Below are positions 9,441 through 17,627 of a stretch of 64,000 bases of DNA, one piece after another (the first letter of the stretch is position 1; each line of letters opens with the position of its first letter). Made by a program: the position numbers and the translations under genes. The stretch comes from Lachnospira sp. (lineage in GTDB: Bacteria; Bacillota; Clostridia; Lachnospirales; Lachnospiraceae). The notes under the pieces were generated by a model. That model was not told the origin of the DNA and searched no databases. It saw only the letters and a program-made list of their open reading frames with translations. The stretch spans positions 34,768-98,767 of the forward strand of contig SVDX01000007.1 in the NCBI GenBank assembly GCA_015057605.1, in the 5' to 3' direction.

Positions 9441-10472
9441 TTATCCGTTATCAATCGCTTTCCCAGCAAGGATTTCTTTATAATCTTCTAAATTCTTTCT
9501 AAGCAATGTAGGTGTGTCCAGTTCATATGGACATTTGTTCTTACACTGCCCACAATTTAAGCATTTTTCAATAAGCTTCATCTTCTCTTGCATTTGTGGT
9601 GTAAGCTGAAGATTCGATGGTGAACGACGAATTAGTAAGCTCATTCTGGCACAGTTATTAATCTCTATTCCAACAGGGCATGGCATACAATAACCACAAC
9701 CTCTGCAAAATTCGCCTAAAAGTTCTTTTCTGTCCTTCTCAATAACAGCTTTAATCTCATCAGTCATAGCCGGTGGATTATCTATGTATGATAAAAACTC
9801 GTCAAGCTCTGATTCACGCTGCACACCCCAGATTGGAAGAACATGGTCAAATTGTGCAAGGTACGCATATGCCGCCGCCGAATTAGTTATTAGACCACCT
9901 GACAACGCCTTCATAGCAATAAAGCCCATTCCTGCTTCCTTACATTTATTAACAAGTTCAATGTCCTGCTTTGTCGCAAGATAACAAAACGGAAACTGCA
10001 AGGTCTCATAAAGCCCACTATCTACGGCCTCATTTGCCACATTAAGGCGATGATTAGTAATCCCTATGTGTCTAATCAAGCCTTTTTCTTTCGCCTCTAT
10101 CATAGCCTCATAAAGTCCGGTGCCATCACCTGGTTTTGGACAAAACGGTGGATTATGAAACTGATAAATATCAATGTAATCCGTCTGCAAATTAGTAAGC
10201 GATGTATTCAAGTCCTTCCAAAAATCCTCTACATTTTGCGCGCCTGTCTTAGTTGCTATATACACCTTTTTACGCATTCCTGCAAATGCTTCGCCTACTT
10301 TTTCTTCACTGTCAGTATAAAACCTTGCCGTATCAAAAAATGTAACACCATGCTCATAAGCTTTTTTAAGCAGCCCTACTGCTGCCTCTTTTGAAATTCT
10401 CTGAATAGGCAAAGCTCCAAAAGAATTCTTTTCAACTGTTATTCCTGTAGTTCCTAATGTAACTTTAACCAT
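9441..10472 (-). CDS. Aldo/keto reductase with C-terminal 4Fe-4S ferredoxin domain
   Basis: The first 250 residues form the aldo/keto reductase barrel: FDTARFYTDSEEKVGEAF contains the catalytic Asp and Tyr, then IYIATK, YIDIYQFHNP and the nucleotide-binding end region. The C-terminus carries two cysteine clusters, CRGCGYCMPC and CLNCGQCKNKC, expected to bind iron-sulphur clusters. This fusion is common in anaerobic Firmicutes and reduces aldehydes or ketones with NAD(P)H or ferredoxin electrons; the substrate is not predictable. The gene is 11 bp downstream of the DUF2130 gene and has a good ribosome site. Confidence 0.88.
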   Translation of the reverse strand: MVKVTLGTTGITVEKNSFGALPIQRISKEAAVGLLKKAYEHGVTFFDTARFYTDSEEKVGEAFAGMRKKVYIATKTGAQNVEDFWKDLNTSLTNLQTDYIDIYQFHNPPFCPKPGDGTGLYEAMIEAKEKGLIRHIGITNHRLNVANEAVDSGLYETLQFPFCYLATKQDIELVNKCKEAGMGFIAMKALSGGLITNSAAAYAYLAQFDHVLPIWGVQRESELDEFLSYIDNPPAMTDEIKAVIEKDRKELLGEFCRGCGYCMPCPVGIEINNCARMSLLIRRSPSNLQLTPQMQEKMKLIEKCLNCGQCKNKCPYELDTPTLLRKNLEDYKEILAGKAIDNG

Positions 10473-10483
10473 ATTGTCCTCCT

Positions 10484-11647
10484 TTAAGGATTATTTTTCA
10501 ACTCGTCAAACATAGCCTTTACGCTTGGAGCATTCTTTGTCAGCTTCTTTATAGTTAACTCTTCCGCTTTATTATTAGCCAATCTAAGATTATTTTCCGA
10601 AGACAATAATGCTGTTTTTATTTTAGTCAAATGATCTATCGATTTATCAATTTCTTCGATTGCCATATTAAATTTTTCACTTGCCAATCTGTAATTACGT
10701 GCAAAACCTTCTTTAAACGCATTCATATTATCTTCAAAATTCATAATATCCACTTGCTGATTCTTCACAATCTGAAGCTCTCTTTGATATTGCAATGAAT
10801 TAAGTGCTGCATTTCTTAACAAGGTAATCATAGGGATAAAGAACTGTGGTCTTATTACATACATTTTTTCATACTTATACGAAACATCAACAATGCCGCT
10901 GTTATAATATTCATTATCGCCTTCCAAAAGCGAAACTAAAATCGCATATTCGCAGCCCTTCTCACGTCTATCTTTATCTAATTCTTTAAAAAAGTCTTCG
11001 TTTTTATGTTTTGTCGCTGTGGTATCCATCTCATTTTTCATTTCAAACATAATCGAGATAAATTCATTGCCATCCTCTGAAGATTCTCTAAAAATGAAAT
11101 CTCCCTTACTACCACTCTTAGCATCATTATCTTTCTCAAAATATGCATTAGGGAAAGCAGTCATACGTATCATATTAAATTGATTTAAACAATGTTGCTC
11201 TAAGCTTTCTCCAATCATTTTTGTAGATAAACGCGATTTAAAATCTTTGTAATATTCTATCTGCTCATCCTTTGCCTTTAGCTGACTCATTAACTCTGTG
11301 ATTTTTTGCGACTTGTCTATTATATCCTGATTCTTCTTTTCAATTGCTTCACTAACCGCCAATTTCTTTACATTTTCACTATTAGAAATTTGTAATTTTA
11401 GCCTTTCAATTGCAGTCTCCTTCTCCTTTAATTCGCCATTCAACTTATTAAGCTCTTCCATATACTTTTTATCCTGCTGCATGCAGGCAATTTTTATCTC
11501 ATTTTCACGACGTTCTTCCATATCTTTTTTGCGATTTTCAAGTTCTTGTTCAAACTCCTTATTACGCACTTGCTTTACAATTTGAGCATAATCGCTTTCA
11601 TTAACCTGAAAAACCTCACCACAATTTGGACATTTTATTTCTTGCAT
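10484..11647 (-). CDS. DUF2130 domain protein with zinc ribbon and coiled coil
   Basis: The protein opens with a short zinc-ribbon half-motif (CPNCGEVFQV), continues as a charged coiled coil to about residue 135, and ends in a globular domain with DFIFRES, EMKNEMDTTATKHKNEDF and YVIRPQFFIPMITLLR. These are hallmarks of the DUF2130 family, which is structurally related to restriction-endonuclease folds; conserved acidic and lysine residues (E-x-K in FEMKNE) would fit. Its role is not established. It lies between the aldo/keto reductase and a small membrane protein and could be part of nucleic-acid quality control. Confidence 0.75.
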   Translation of the reverse strand: MQEIKCPNCGEVFQVNESDYAQIVKQVRNKEFEQELENRKKDMEERRENEIKIACMQQDKKYMEELNKLNGELKEKETAIERLKLQISNSENVKKLAVSEAIEKKNQDIIDKSQKITELMSQLKAKDEQIEYYKDFKSRLSTKMIGESLEQHCLNQFNMIRMTAFPNAYFEKDNDAKSGSKGDFIFRESSEDGNEFISIMFEMKNEMDTTATKHKNEDFFKELDKDRREKGCEYAILVSLLEGDNEYYNSGIVDVSYKYEKMYVIRPQFFIPMITLLRNAALNSLQYQRELQIVKNQQVDIMNFEDNMNAFKEGFARNYRLASEKFNMAIEEIDKSIDHLTKIKTALLSSENNLRLANNKAEELTIKKLTKNAPSVKAMFDELKNNP

Positions 11648-11708
11648 AGGTATACCTCCATTGGTTTTATCTTTTTCTATTATAGCATATATTTTATTTA
11701 TTTCTTGT

Positions 11709-12239
11709 TCACACCCTAACTCTATTATTTTTATAAACCGTTTTTAGTCCATTGTTTTCAGTAAACACATAACAATAACCACGATAGATCAAAATCACGC
11801 TATCTCCGTATTCTTGCTCTTTTTCTTCAATAATACCTCTTTCTGATTTCATTAGTTGCTGTTTGCTTTTACCGAATTGATACGCTTCAAAAGCCAATGC
11901 TTTCATTTTATCGAATTCATCAATTCCCATTCTTTCCTGAATTCGATATCTTGCGTGATTGGTTAAGTAAATCGGATTTTTCCGGATATCCAAAAATCCT
12001 TCTTCACTATATAAACCTGTTTTATAACATTTCACATTATAAAAACGATTATATTTACCCTGTCTGTTTCTACCGGACTCATTGTAACCTTGCCTATTAT
12101 AACCTTCACTATCATATTCCAAAACAACTTGTTGCTTCGGCTTTTTAGAAGAAGGTTCGTCATCTTTCCTTAAGCATAAGATGAAATAAAATAATAATAT
12201 AGCAACAATTATAAACGAAATTACAAATAAAAACTCCAC
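11709..12239 (-). CDS. Membrane-anchored protein with DUF4258-like C-terminus
   Basis: A single N-terminal transmembrane helix (about 3-24) is followed by a tyrosine/glycine/asparagine-rich linker with repeating units (YNRQGYNESGRNRQG). The C-terminal domain contains NHARYRIQERMGI, reminiscent of DUF4258 or similar small folds found near toxin and phage genes; this likeness is weak. The GTG at 12239 has AGAGG 8 bases upstream, better placed than the GTG at 12248. It is cotranscribed with the NERD gene upstream (about 40 bp gap). Function unknown. Confidence 0.6.
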   Translation of the reverse strand: MEFLFVISFIIVAILLFYFILCLRKDDEPSSKKPKQQVVLEYDSEGYNRQGYNESGRNRQGKYNRFYNVKCYKTGLYSEEGFLDIRKNPIYLTNHARYRIQERMGIDEFDKMKALAFEAYQFGKSKQQLMKSERGIIEEKEQEYGDSVILIYRGYCYVFTENNGLKTVYKNNRVRV

Positions 12240-12279
12240 TGCAGTCACCTCTTAAATATAACATTTTCAATAGCTATAA

Positions 12280-13548
12280 CTATTTACAATACAGTTCTAT
12301 TTCAAGCTCATCTTTTATAACAGTTTTGCTAGTACCCATTTTTAACAATTCAATTTCTGTAATCTTTATATACGAAATATCATTTATATCACTAATCCCA
12401 TAAAACTGTATTTCGGCTAAATCACCATAAAGTCTATTAGTTCCACCTATAGTATTAGAATTTTTATTATATTTCAAATATTTACCAAAAACATCGTATT
12501 CCATCACTTTACCAGATGTTGTCATCACAATATATTTGGCTTCTTGTGTAATAAGTATGCCATAAGTATCATTTGTCATATTTATTCTTGCCTTAAAAGA
12601 AACTGCATCATCAGTCAAAGGAACTAATGAAACATTAGAAATCTCAACATAAGAATTCAAATCATCTATGTACTTGTTATCAATCTCGTCTATATGTAAA
12701 AACTTTTGTTCAAATTCAGCCAACTTTTTATTATTAATTTGAACAATACAAATTGTAACAACTAAAGTTATAATAGCACATACAATTGCTAATATAACAT
12801 TAATAACAATCCCTGTATCTTTTGATGCTTTTGCTCTTTCTTTTTGTTCTATCCAATATTGCTTTTCTTTCTCAACTTCCAATTTTTTATTTTCAAGCCC
12901 TGCGATAACAGGTTGCACCCACGACAAAAAATCCGCTTCAACACCATGTATAATCACACTCTCTTGCATTTGCGAATATGCCGTTAGCTTTACAAAAATT
13001 TTATCTATATCTTCTAACGAAAATATATTAGCTGTATTCGAAAATCTATATCCTAGTATTCTTTTAATATCCCTCAATGCACAAACATCAATTTCCTTAT
13101 TACAATTTGTGACTCTTATATCGCATTCTGAATTAGTAAAAACAATACACGAATATATTGGGGTATTAGAAAACATTCCCCTCAAAGCTTCTATGTGATA
13201 TTTGTTTTGTTCAATTGGATTTCTAAATGTATTATTTTTGGTTGTTCGAAAATATTGAGTCCATACAGCCCCTGTATCATCTCCATAAATAGTTCCCTTG
13301 TAATGCTTTATTTCAAAAACATACAATCCTGTTTCATGAATTAATAACAAATCAATTTCAGTAGTATTTGAATCACTAACTGGAATATTCAAATTCATCA
13401 GAATCTTTCCACATCCCAAAAGCGATTTATATAGTTCACAAAAAAGTAGGTACTCTCCATAATAACCCTTGCCACGTTCATCCCATATCTGTTTTTGTTC
13501 CTCTATATCAATACTAGTCAATTGCCTATACGTATTCTTTATATCCAT
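12280..13548 (-). CDS. NERD (nuclease-related) domain membrane protein
   Basis: Residues from about 15 to 180 match the NERD fold: GEYLLFCEL, then TEIDLLLIHETGLYVFEIKH, which holds the D and E-x-K residues expected at a nuclease-like site, and RNPIEQNKYHIEAL. A charged coiled coil and one transmembrane helix (about 247-268) follow, then about 150 residues of unknown beta-rich sequence. A longer reading frame could start at 13605, but a near-perfect promoter covers that start, so the ATG at 13548 is preferred although its ribosome site (AGAGAG) is weak. A role in nucleic-acid processing is possible but not shown. Confidence 0.78.
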   Translation of the reverse strand: MDIKNTYRQLTSIDIEEQKQIWDERGKGYYGEYLLFCELYKSLLGCGKILMNLNIPVSDSNTTEIDLLLIHETGLYVFEIKHYKGTIYGDDTGAVWTQYFRTTKNNTFRNPIEQNKYHIEALRGMFSNTPIYSCIVFTNSECDIRVTNCNKEIDVCALRDIKRILGYRFSNTANIFSLEDIDKIFVKLTAYSQMQESVIIHGVEADFLSWVQPVIAGLENKKLEVEKEKQYWIEQKERAKASKDTGIVINVILAIVCAIITLVVTICIVQINNKKLAEFEQKFLHIDEIDNKYIDDLNSYVEISNVSLVPLTDDAVSFKARINMTNDTYGILITQEAKYIVMTTSGKVMEYDVFGKYLKYNKNSNTIGGTNRLYGDLAEIQFYGISDINDISYIKITEIELLKMGTSKTVIKDELEIELYCK

Positions 13549-13587
13549 TTTATACACATACTCTCTTAAAATAATTACTTTAAAGTC

Positions 13588-13615
13588 ATTATACCTCAAA
13601 AACATATTCAGTCAA
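13588..13615 (-). promoter_or_regulatory. Promoter of the NERD gene
   Basis: TTGACT (13615-13610), a 16-bp spacer and TATAAT (13593-13588) form a strong promoter on the minus strand. It overlaps the first possible ATG of the NERD reading frame, which shows that translation must begin further in. Confidence 0.75.
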
Positions 13616-13670
13616 GTTTTAAGCCTTTATATAAGTTTTAATGCCATTATATATTTAAATTACTATACAA

Positions 13671-13704
13671 AACTCCCCAACGTAAATTTCTTCACGCCGG
13701 GGGC
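13671..13704 (-). repeat. Degenerate copy of the ACTCCCCAACG hairpin repeat
   Basis: This is a variant copy of the hairpin that ends ppdK (AACTCCCCAACG, spacer, CGCCGGGGGC; stem imperfect). The following ATTATTTTAATCTAT matches the flank of the copy at 28519. It lies downstream of the zeta-toxin remnant and may mark the far edge of the accessory region. The rest of the gap (13616-13784) shows nothing else. Confidence 0.55.
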
Positions 13705-13784
13705 ATTATTTTAATCTATGTTATTTTATAAAATATTCTTTATCTCATATATCCTGATACTATTTTTCATATTAAATCCTTTCA

Positions 13785-13818
13785 TCAAAAAAGGCAGAAA
13801 CCCAATAGTCTCTACCTT
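13785..13818 (-). terminator. Rho-independent terminator after the antitoxin/toxin remnant
   Basis: An 11-bp stem (AAGGTAGAGAC with GTTTCTGCCTT, including G-T pairs) is followed by six T on the minus strand. It ends the transcript of the antitoxin gene and broken toxin. Confidence 0.75.
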
Positions 13819-13867
13819 CTATTAACTCGCTCACTTTAGGGCTGTGCATCACCCACTAATAACTTGC

Positions 13868-13993
13868 TCATTTAGATATGCTTTTTACGGCTATTTTCCC
13901 TGCTGCAAAAACATCTCGAATATTCTTCCAGTCTCCAATCTCTTTCACTATTTCATCAACATTTACTCCTGCTATGATAATATATTTCTTCAC
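13868..13993 (-). pseudogene. Zeta-toxin-like remnant with internal deletion (41 codons)
   Basis: A GTG that overlaps the antitoxin stop codon opens a 41-residue frame preceded by AGGAAG. It begins MKKYIIIAGVN, the usual start of small zeta-type P-loop kinases, but continues directly with VDEIVKEIGDWKN and AGKIAVK, which in those toxins lie well after the P-loop. The GxxGxGKS segment is absent. The simplest reading is an in-frame deletion between two short GTN-like sequences plus loss of the C-terminus, leaving an inactive toxin. Family assignment is from memory of zeta/PezT-like sequences. A small genuine gene cannot be excluded. Confidence 0.55.
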
Positions 13994-14454
13994 TAAAACA
14001 ACTTCCTTTCAAGAACTTCTCGTTGTTTTACCTGAAGAAGGAAATCACCTAACATCTCATAGAAAGTTTTCTCATCTTCTGTTTTAGCATCTAATAATAG
14101 TTGTAGTGTATCTTGTGGACGAATTTTCTTAATCTCTTCATATACACTTCCATACTGTGTATTTTCTCTTACCACATTTTCTTGTATACCCACTAATTCC
14201 ACAGACAAATCTAGTTTCATACTTCTAGCATATCGTACAAGACTATCCATTGATGCTTCATTTTTCTTTAATTCAATTCTTGCAATATTGGCTCTTTTCA
14301 TACCAGTAGCATCTGCAATATCCTTTTGTGTTAGTTTAAGTTGTTTACGATATGCAATTAATTGATCTACAATATCATCTGTAATACGTTTTGAATCTTT
14401 TTCAATTAATAAATCGCCATCTCCTGTGCTAATTACATAATCCACTTTATTCAT
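13993..14454 (-). CDS. XRE-family antitoxin of a zeta-type toxin-antitoxin pair
   Basis: This protein of about 153 residues has a Cro/C1 helix-turn-helix in the middle (LKLTQKDIADATGMKRANIARIE), after a short N-terminal segment, and a helical C-terminal half. Genes with this plan commonly precede zeta-type kinases and neutralise them while repressing their own operon. Here the downstream partner survives only as a 41-codon remnant, so this is probably an orphan antitoxin. The ATG at 14454 is chosen because AGAGG lies 7 bases before it; a GTG six bases upstream is less well placed. Confidence 0.8.
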   Translation of the reverse strand: MNKVDYVISTGDGDLLIEKDSKRITDDIVDQLIAYRKQLKLTQKDIADATGMKRANIARIELKKNEASMDSLVRYARSMKLDLSVELVGIQENVVRENTQYGSVYEEIKKIRPQDTLQLLLDAKTEDEKTFYEMLGDFLLQVKQREVLERKLF

Positions 14455-14825
14455 GTACACACCTCTAAAAAGTATCTTTTATGATACAATTATTGCACAT
14501 ATGTCACCAAAATGCAACCAGTATAATTTTCTTTTCTAACATTTCACATTCTTATACTTTTTCCAAAAGAGCTTGCAAATTTTTCTACCTGTTCTAAAAC
14601 ATCAGACTGACTTTGCGTTTGTCTACTCAATCTTAATTATAGCGAATTCGCCACAATTAAAAAGAACATTTGTATCTGTAATGATATTCTTTCTTATACA
14701 CTGTTTTCATGACAAAAATAATCCAACTAGAACCATTATGATTCTAGTCGGATTTAATATTTTACTTTCACTATTGACTATATTTTTTCTCCGAAAATTC
14801 TTTCTTCTTTAAATACTCGACTTTT
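14455..14825. other. Gap without a gene, with a terminator
   Basis: No supported gene lies here. The left part is the leader of the antitoxin gene; the only structured element is the terminator at 14713-14752. Short plus-strand open frames have no ribosome site. Confidence 0.6.
14713..14752 (-). terminator. Rho-independent terminator of the HTH-PolC gene
   Basis: TCCGACTAGAA pairs with TTCTAGTTGGA around a 9-base loop; the minus-strand continuation TTATTTTTG gives the T-run. It lies about 75 bases after the stop codon. Confidence 0.75.
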
Positions 14826-16295
14826 CTATCCCTTATTCATCTTTACAAATTTACAAATATCTCTTTTTACCAGCACAACAAGATGTGTCTTTGGAAATAG
14901 ATACAATATTTTTTTCATGCTTTCCACATACCATTCTGGCACTTCACACTCTAACAAAAGTTGCTCAATCGTTGCTGGCATACGATTATTTGAGTATTTG
15001 CCTTTACGAACATCCTCCATTATTTCGAATACCTGACCTGAAGGATTATCACAGCACTTGCCATTTAGCTTATCATACACGTAAGCATATACATCCTCTC
15101 TGTTAGATATCAACTGACTTAACGGTATTCCTTTATCATATAAAATCTCTCCATTATCCTTCCATGCACCTGTACTATGTATAAATCCATATAGTGAAAT
15201 CAAATCATTAAAGCTAGGATTTTTGATATCAGCCAACACTTTTTCCAGATTCATATCACCATCATAACCAATAAATTTGTTATTTGCTACAGCATATTCA
15301 AAATATGCTTTTATTTGTTCTGGTGTGAACTTCACATCCAATAAATCTCGACTGCTAATTCGTTCCTCAACATTCTCTACAACCGTAAGTATCGACCAAT
15401 CGCTTAGCGACTTAAAATATTCTTCGCCCTTCATAGTAATTACTTCTTCAGGATATTTTTTTACCATATCTTTTGAAAAAAGTACAAACTTTGTCATCAA
15501 TAATTTATCATCTAACACACACATATCATCATCATAAATAACATTCACTTCTCGAATCACACCATAATCTTTAAAATATTCTTGCAAACATTTCTTCACA
15601 TACACCGTAGCACCACTTGAAACATAAATCTCATTATAATTCCTAATAGGATACATATTAACCGCATCAATTCCAAACCCGTCCTTGTTATAATAGCTTC
15701 CGCAAGAACACTTTTTATCTGGCAAATCTAGTCCACACTTTTCATTGGAAACAAATTCTACACTTTTACAAGAAGGACAATAATAATGTGGTGACAGCGG
15801 ATTAACATTGGTTCCACCTAAGAGCCATGCGATAAAAGATGCTCCCGTCTTTGCGCCTCTTACATCAAAATAAGCATCTTCCTCATAACATTTTTCTTGT
15901 AGTTTTCCTAAAAATCCCATCCACAAAAGTTCTTCTTGACCATCAAGCATCAATTCTTCTGTCTTGAAACGATTAGCAATTCTTATTGGCGGATTCTCGC
16001 CATACAACTCTTTCATTTTATTTTTCGCTATTTTTATAATTTTATATTTCATTGCAAATAAGTCCTTTCTCTCCTTATTGAAAGTAGCATATTCGCAAGT
16101 CAACAGCTCGTCCACGCTTACATCCAGTACCTCTGACAATTTTCTAATTGTATCAATTCGTGGCTTTGAAGCACCATTTTCCCATTTCGATACCGCTTTA
16201 TCTGTAACACCGACGAGTGCACCCAATTGGTATTGAGATAGGCCTGCTCTCTCCCTTAATGCACTGATAAAATTTCCAAAACTATAGTCTCTCAT
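14826..16295 (-). CDS. XRE helix-turn-helix fused to a degenerate PolC-like polymerase fragment
   Basis: Residues 1-65 are a Cro/C1 DNA-binding domain (SQYQLGALVGVTDKAVSKWE). From about residue 80 the sequence follows the catalytic region of PolC DNA polymerase III of Firmicutes. It has a stretch matching the PolC segment ahead of RGSVGSS (here RGAKTGAS), then VNPLSPHYYCPSCKSVEF and LDLPDKKC with paired cysteines of the PolC zinc site. Later come FTPEQI, GIPLSQLISNREDVYAYV, IMEDVRKGK and VPEWYVESMKKILYLFPKTH. The PolC segment with the metal-binding DIDLNF aspartates is deleted and the C-terminal end is missing, so it cannot polymerise. The ATG at 16295 has GGAGG 6 bases upstream. Function unknown; a regulator or decoy keyed to replication is a guess. 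Confidence 0.82.
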   Translation of the reverse strand: MRDYSFGNFISALRERAGLSQYQLGALVGVTDKAVSKWENGASKPRIDTIRKLSEVLDVSVDELLTCEYATFNKERKDLFAMKYKIIKIAKNKMKELYGENPPIRIANRFKTEELMLDGQEELLWMGFLGKLQEKCYEEDAYFDVRGAKTGASFIAWLLGGTNVNPLSPHYYCPSCKSVEFVSNEKCGLDLPDKKCSCGSYYNKDGFGIDAVNMYPIRNYNEIYVSSGATVYVKKCLQEYFKDYGVIREVNVIYDDDMCVLDDKLLMTKFVLFSKDMVKKYPEEVITMKGEEYFKSLSDWSILTVVENVEERISSRDLLDVKFTPEQIKAYFEYAVANNKFIGYDGDMNLEKVLADIKNPSFNDLISLYGFIHSTGAWKDNGEILYDKGIPLSQLISNREDVYAYVYDKLNGKCCDNPSGQVFEIMEDVRKGKYSNNRMPATIEQLLLECEVPEWYVESMKKILYLFPKTHLVVLVKRDICKFVKMNKG

Positions 16296-16323
16296 AATCA
16301 TCCTCCGTTACTTGCTAAGTTTA

Positions 16324-16351
16324 TTTTACAACAGATTTATGATTTTGCAAT
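16324..16351 (-). promoter_or_regulatory. Promoter of the HTH-PolC gene
   Basis: TTGCAA (16351-16346), a 16-bp spacer and TAAAAT (16329-16324) lie about 30 bases before the start codon on the minus strand. Confidence 0.6.
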
Positions 16352-16412
16352 TCATTGGTGTAGAAGGAAAGTAGAGGTTTGGGTAAAAGATAGATGTGTA
16401 AGTGTGTATTTT

Positions 16413-16444
16413 AATTATATCATTTTGAAAAAAATGATATAATT
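16413..16444. repeat. Perfect 14-bp inverted repeat with GAAA loop
   Basis: AATTATATCATTTT is followed by GAAA and its exact complement. It sits about 60 bp upstream of the HTH-PolC promoter. It could be an operator for the HTH protein or a cruciform-forming site; there is no adjoining T-run of the usual terminator form. The remaining sequence of this gap (16352-16508) shows no gene. Confidence 0.6.
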
Positions 16445-16510
16445 GGAATGAAAATGATAGGGTTAATAATATGTGATTAAAAGGGTAATTTTGTATTATT
16501 TTTACAAAAA

Positions 16511-16544
16511 ACTCCCCAACGCAAATTTATTCACGTTGGGGAGT
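16511..16544 (-). terminator. ACTCCCCAACG hairpin, displaced ppdK terminator copy
   Basis: ACTCCCCAACG and CGTTGGGGAGT form a perfect 11-bp stem followed by TTTTTGT on the minus strand. The hairpin and its flank CCATTACTCTAATCTATTC are nearly identical to the terminator after the true ppdK gene at 29053. Confidence 0.85.
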
Positions 16545-16577
16545 CCATTACTCTAATCTATTCTACTGTCATTGGAG

Positions 16578-16647
16578 TTACTTTGCTACTCCTTCGTTTA
16601 TAGCAGCCTGAGTCGCTGTGGTACAGCGGTGAGCAATAGATATTCTT
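16578..16647 (-). pseudogene. Displaced remnant of the ppdK 3' end
   Basis: Read on the minus strand this segment encodes RISIAHRCTTATQAAINEGVAK followed by stop. The true ppdK ends RVPIARLAAAQAAINEGVAK and stop. The last ten residues are identical. The match stops upstream of the RISIA segment, and there is no start codon, so it is a fragment, not a gene. With the terminator copy it forms a direct repeat of about 140 bp with 29051-29185, roughly 89% identical over the best 109 bp by hand alignment. Confidence 0.85.
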
Positions 16648-16699
16648 TTTCTTACTTCCAACAACTTTTCAAGTGTTACTTTGCAGTTTATATCACACC

Positions 16700-17539
16700 C
16701 TAATGATTCCCTATTCTTTCTTCTAATATTTTTTCAAATTCCTTTAATTTTCTTGAATGAATTGCTACTCCTAAATTATTAGGAATTTGGGTTATTGCTT
16801 TAGGCATTTTATTTGTTGGAACATCAATTATTTTTATATCTCCATCTACTGTATGTTGTGCAACAGCATAAATAATACCCACTAATCTAAGTCTATCTCC
16901 AAAAGCCACTCCACCATTAAACAATGAATAAGAGCCTTGATTAAAAATATATACTGGCGAACCACTAGAGCCACCATAAATTGCTGCATCAACCAAAAAT
17001 CTTGGCTTATTCTCAAAATCCAATTGTAGCGATGTTGCCGTAATTCCCTTCCTAACAATCGGCATATTATTATATGAATCCCAAATCCCATCTGGATAAC
17101 CTACAATTGTTACATCCTCTATTCTTGATAATGTATTACTAATCTCCATAGTATCAGGGATATCTTTCATTGACAATGTAGTATAATACAAATTCTTTTT
17201 CGATTTTTCAATTTCGCGATGGATGTATGCTATAGGAAGAATACACAAGTCAACCTCATTATCCGGATGCATAATCCATCTCTTTTCAAAATTATCAATA
17301 ATCAAATCAACGTATTCTCCTTTTAAAGGGGTTCCTTCACTATCTTGAAGGGAAAAACGTAATTTTCCAGTAATCGCATTTTTTATTACATGCTTATTCG
17401 TAACAATTGTTGGAACACTAGTTTTAGTATTCTCATCATATAAAAAGCTAAAGAAAAAACCTGTTCCTGTTGACACTCCACCTGGTACATTAGTCTCGAT
17501 TCGTATTGTTGATAACAAAACCCACTCTGCTATATTCAT
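16700..17539 (-). CDS. Trypsin-like serine peptidase (S1 fold), cytoplasmic
   Basis: The protein (about 279 residues) shows the chymotrypsin-fold triad: His in TNKHVIKNA (about 48), Asp in EVDLCILPI (about 97), Ser in GGSSGSPVYIF (about 197). No signal peptide or membrane helix is visible. Such intracellular trypsin-like domains in accessory islands are often effectors or processing factors in immunity or toxin systems; here no partner is evident apart from the subtilase pair 5 kb away. The ATG at 17539 has GGAG 10 bases upstream, better than the GTG at 17548. The gene ends just before the ppdK remnant. Confidence 0.8.
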   Translation of the reverse strand: MNIAEWVLLSTIRIETNVPGGVSTGTGFFFSFLYDENTKTSVPTIVTNKHVIKNAITGKLRFSLQDSEGTPLKGEYVDLIIDNFEKRWIMHPDNEVDLCILPIAYIHREIEKSKKNLYYTTLSMKDIPDTMEISNTLSRIEDVTIVGYPDGIWDSYNNMPIVRKGITATSLQLDFENKPRFLVDAAIYGGSSGSPVYIFNQGSYSLFNGGVAFGDRLRLVGIIYAVAQHTVDGDIKIIDVPTNKMPKAITQIPNNLGVAIHSRKLKEFEKILEERIGNH

Positions 17540-17627
17540 CAAATTCACGCTCCTTTTATTACTATATTATTTCACATAAAATTCTTTTTCATCCATTATA
17601 CCACACCCAACTATTCTATATACGCAA

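Noticed and set aside
16578..16699. Functional small gene ending QAAINEGVAK
   Set aside because: There is no start codon in frame and the only similarity is to the last codons of ppdK, so it is a duplicated gene end.
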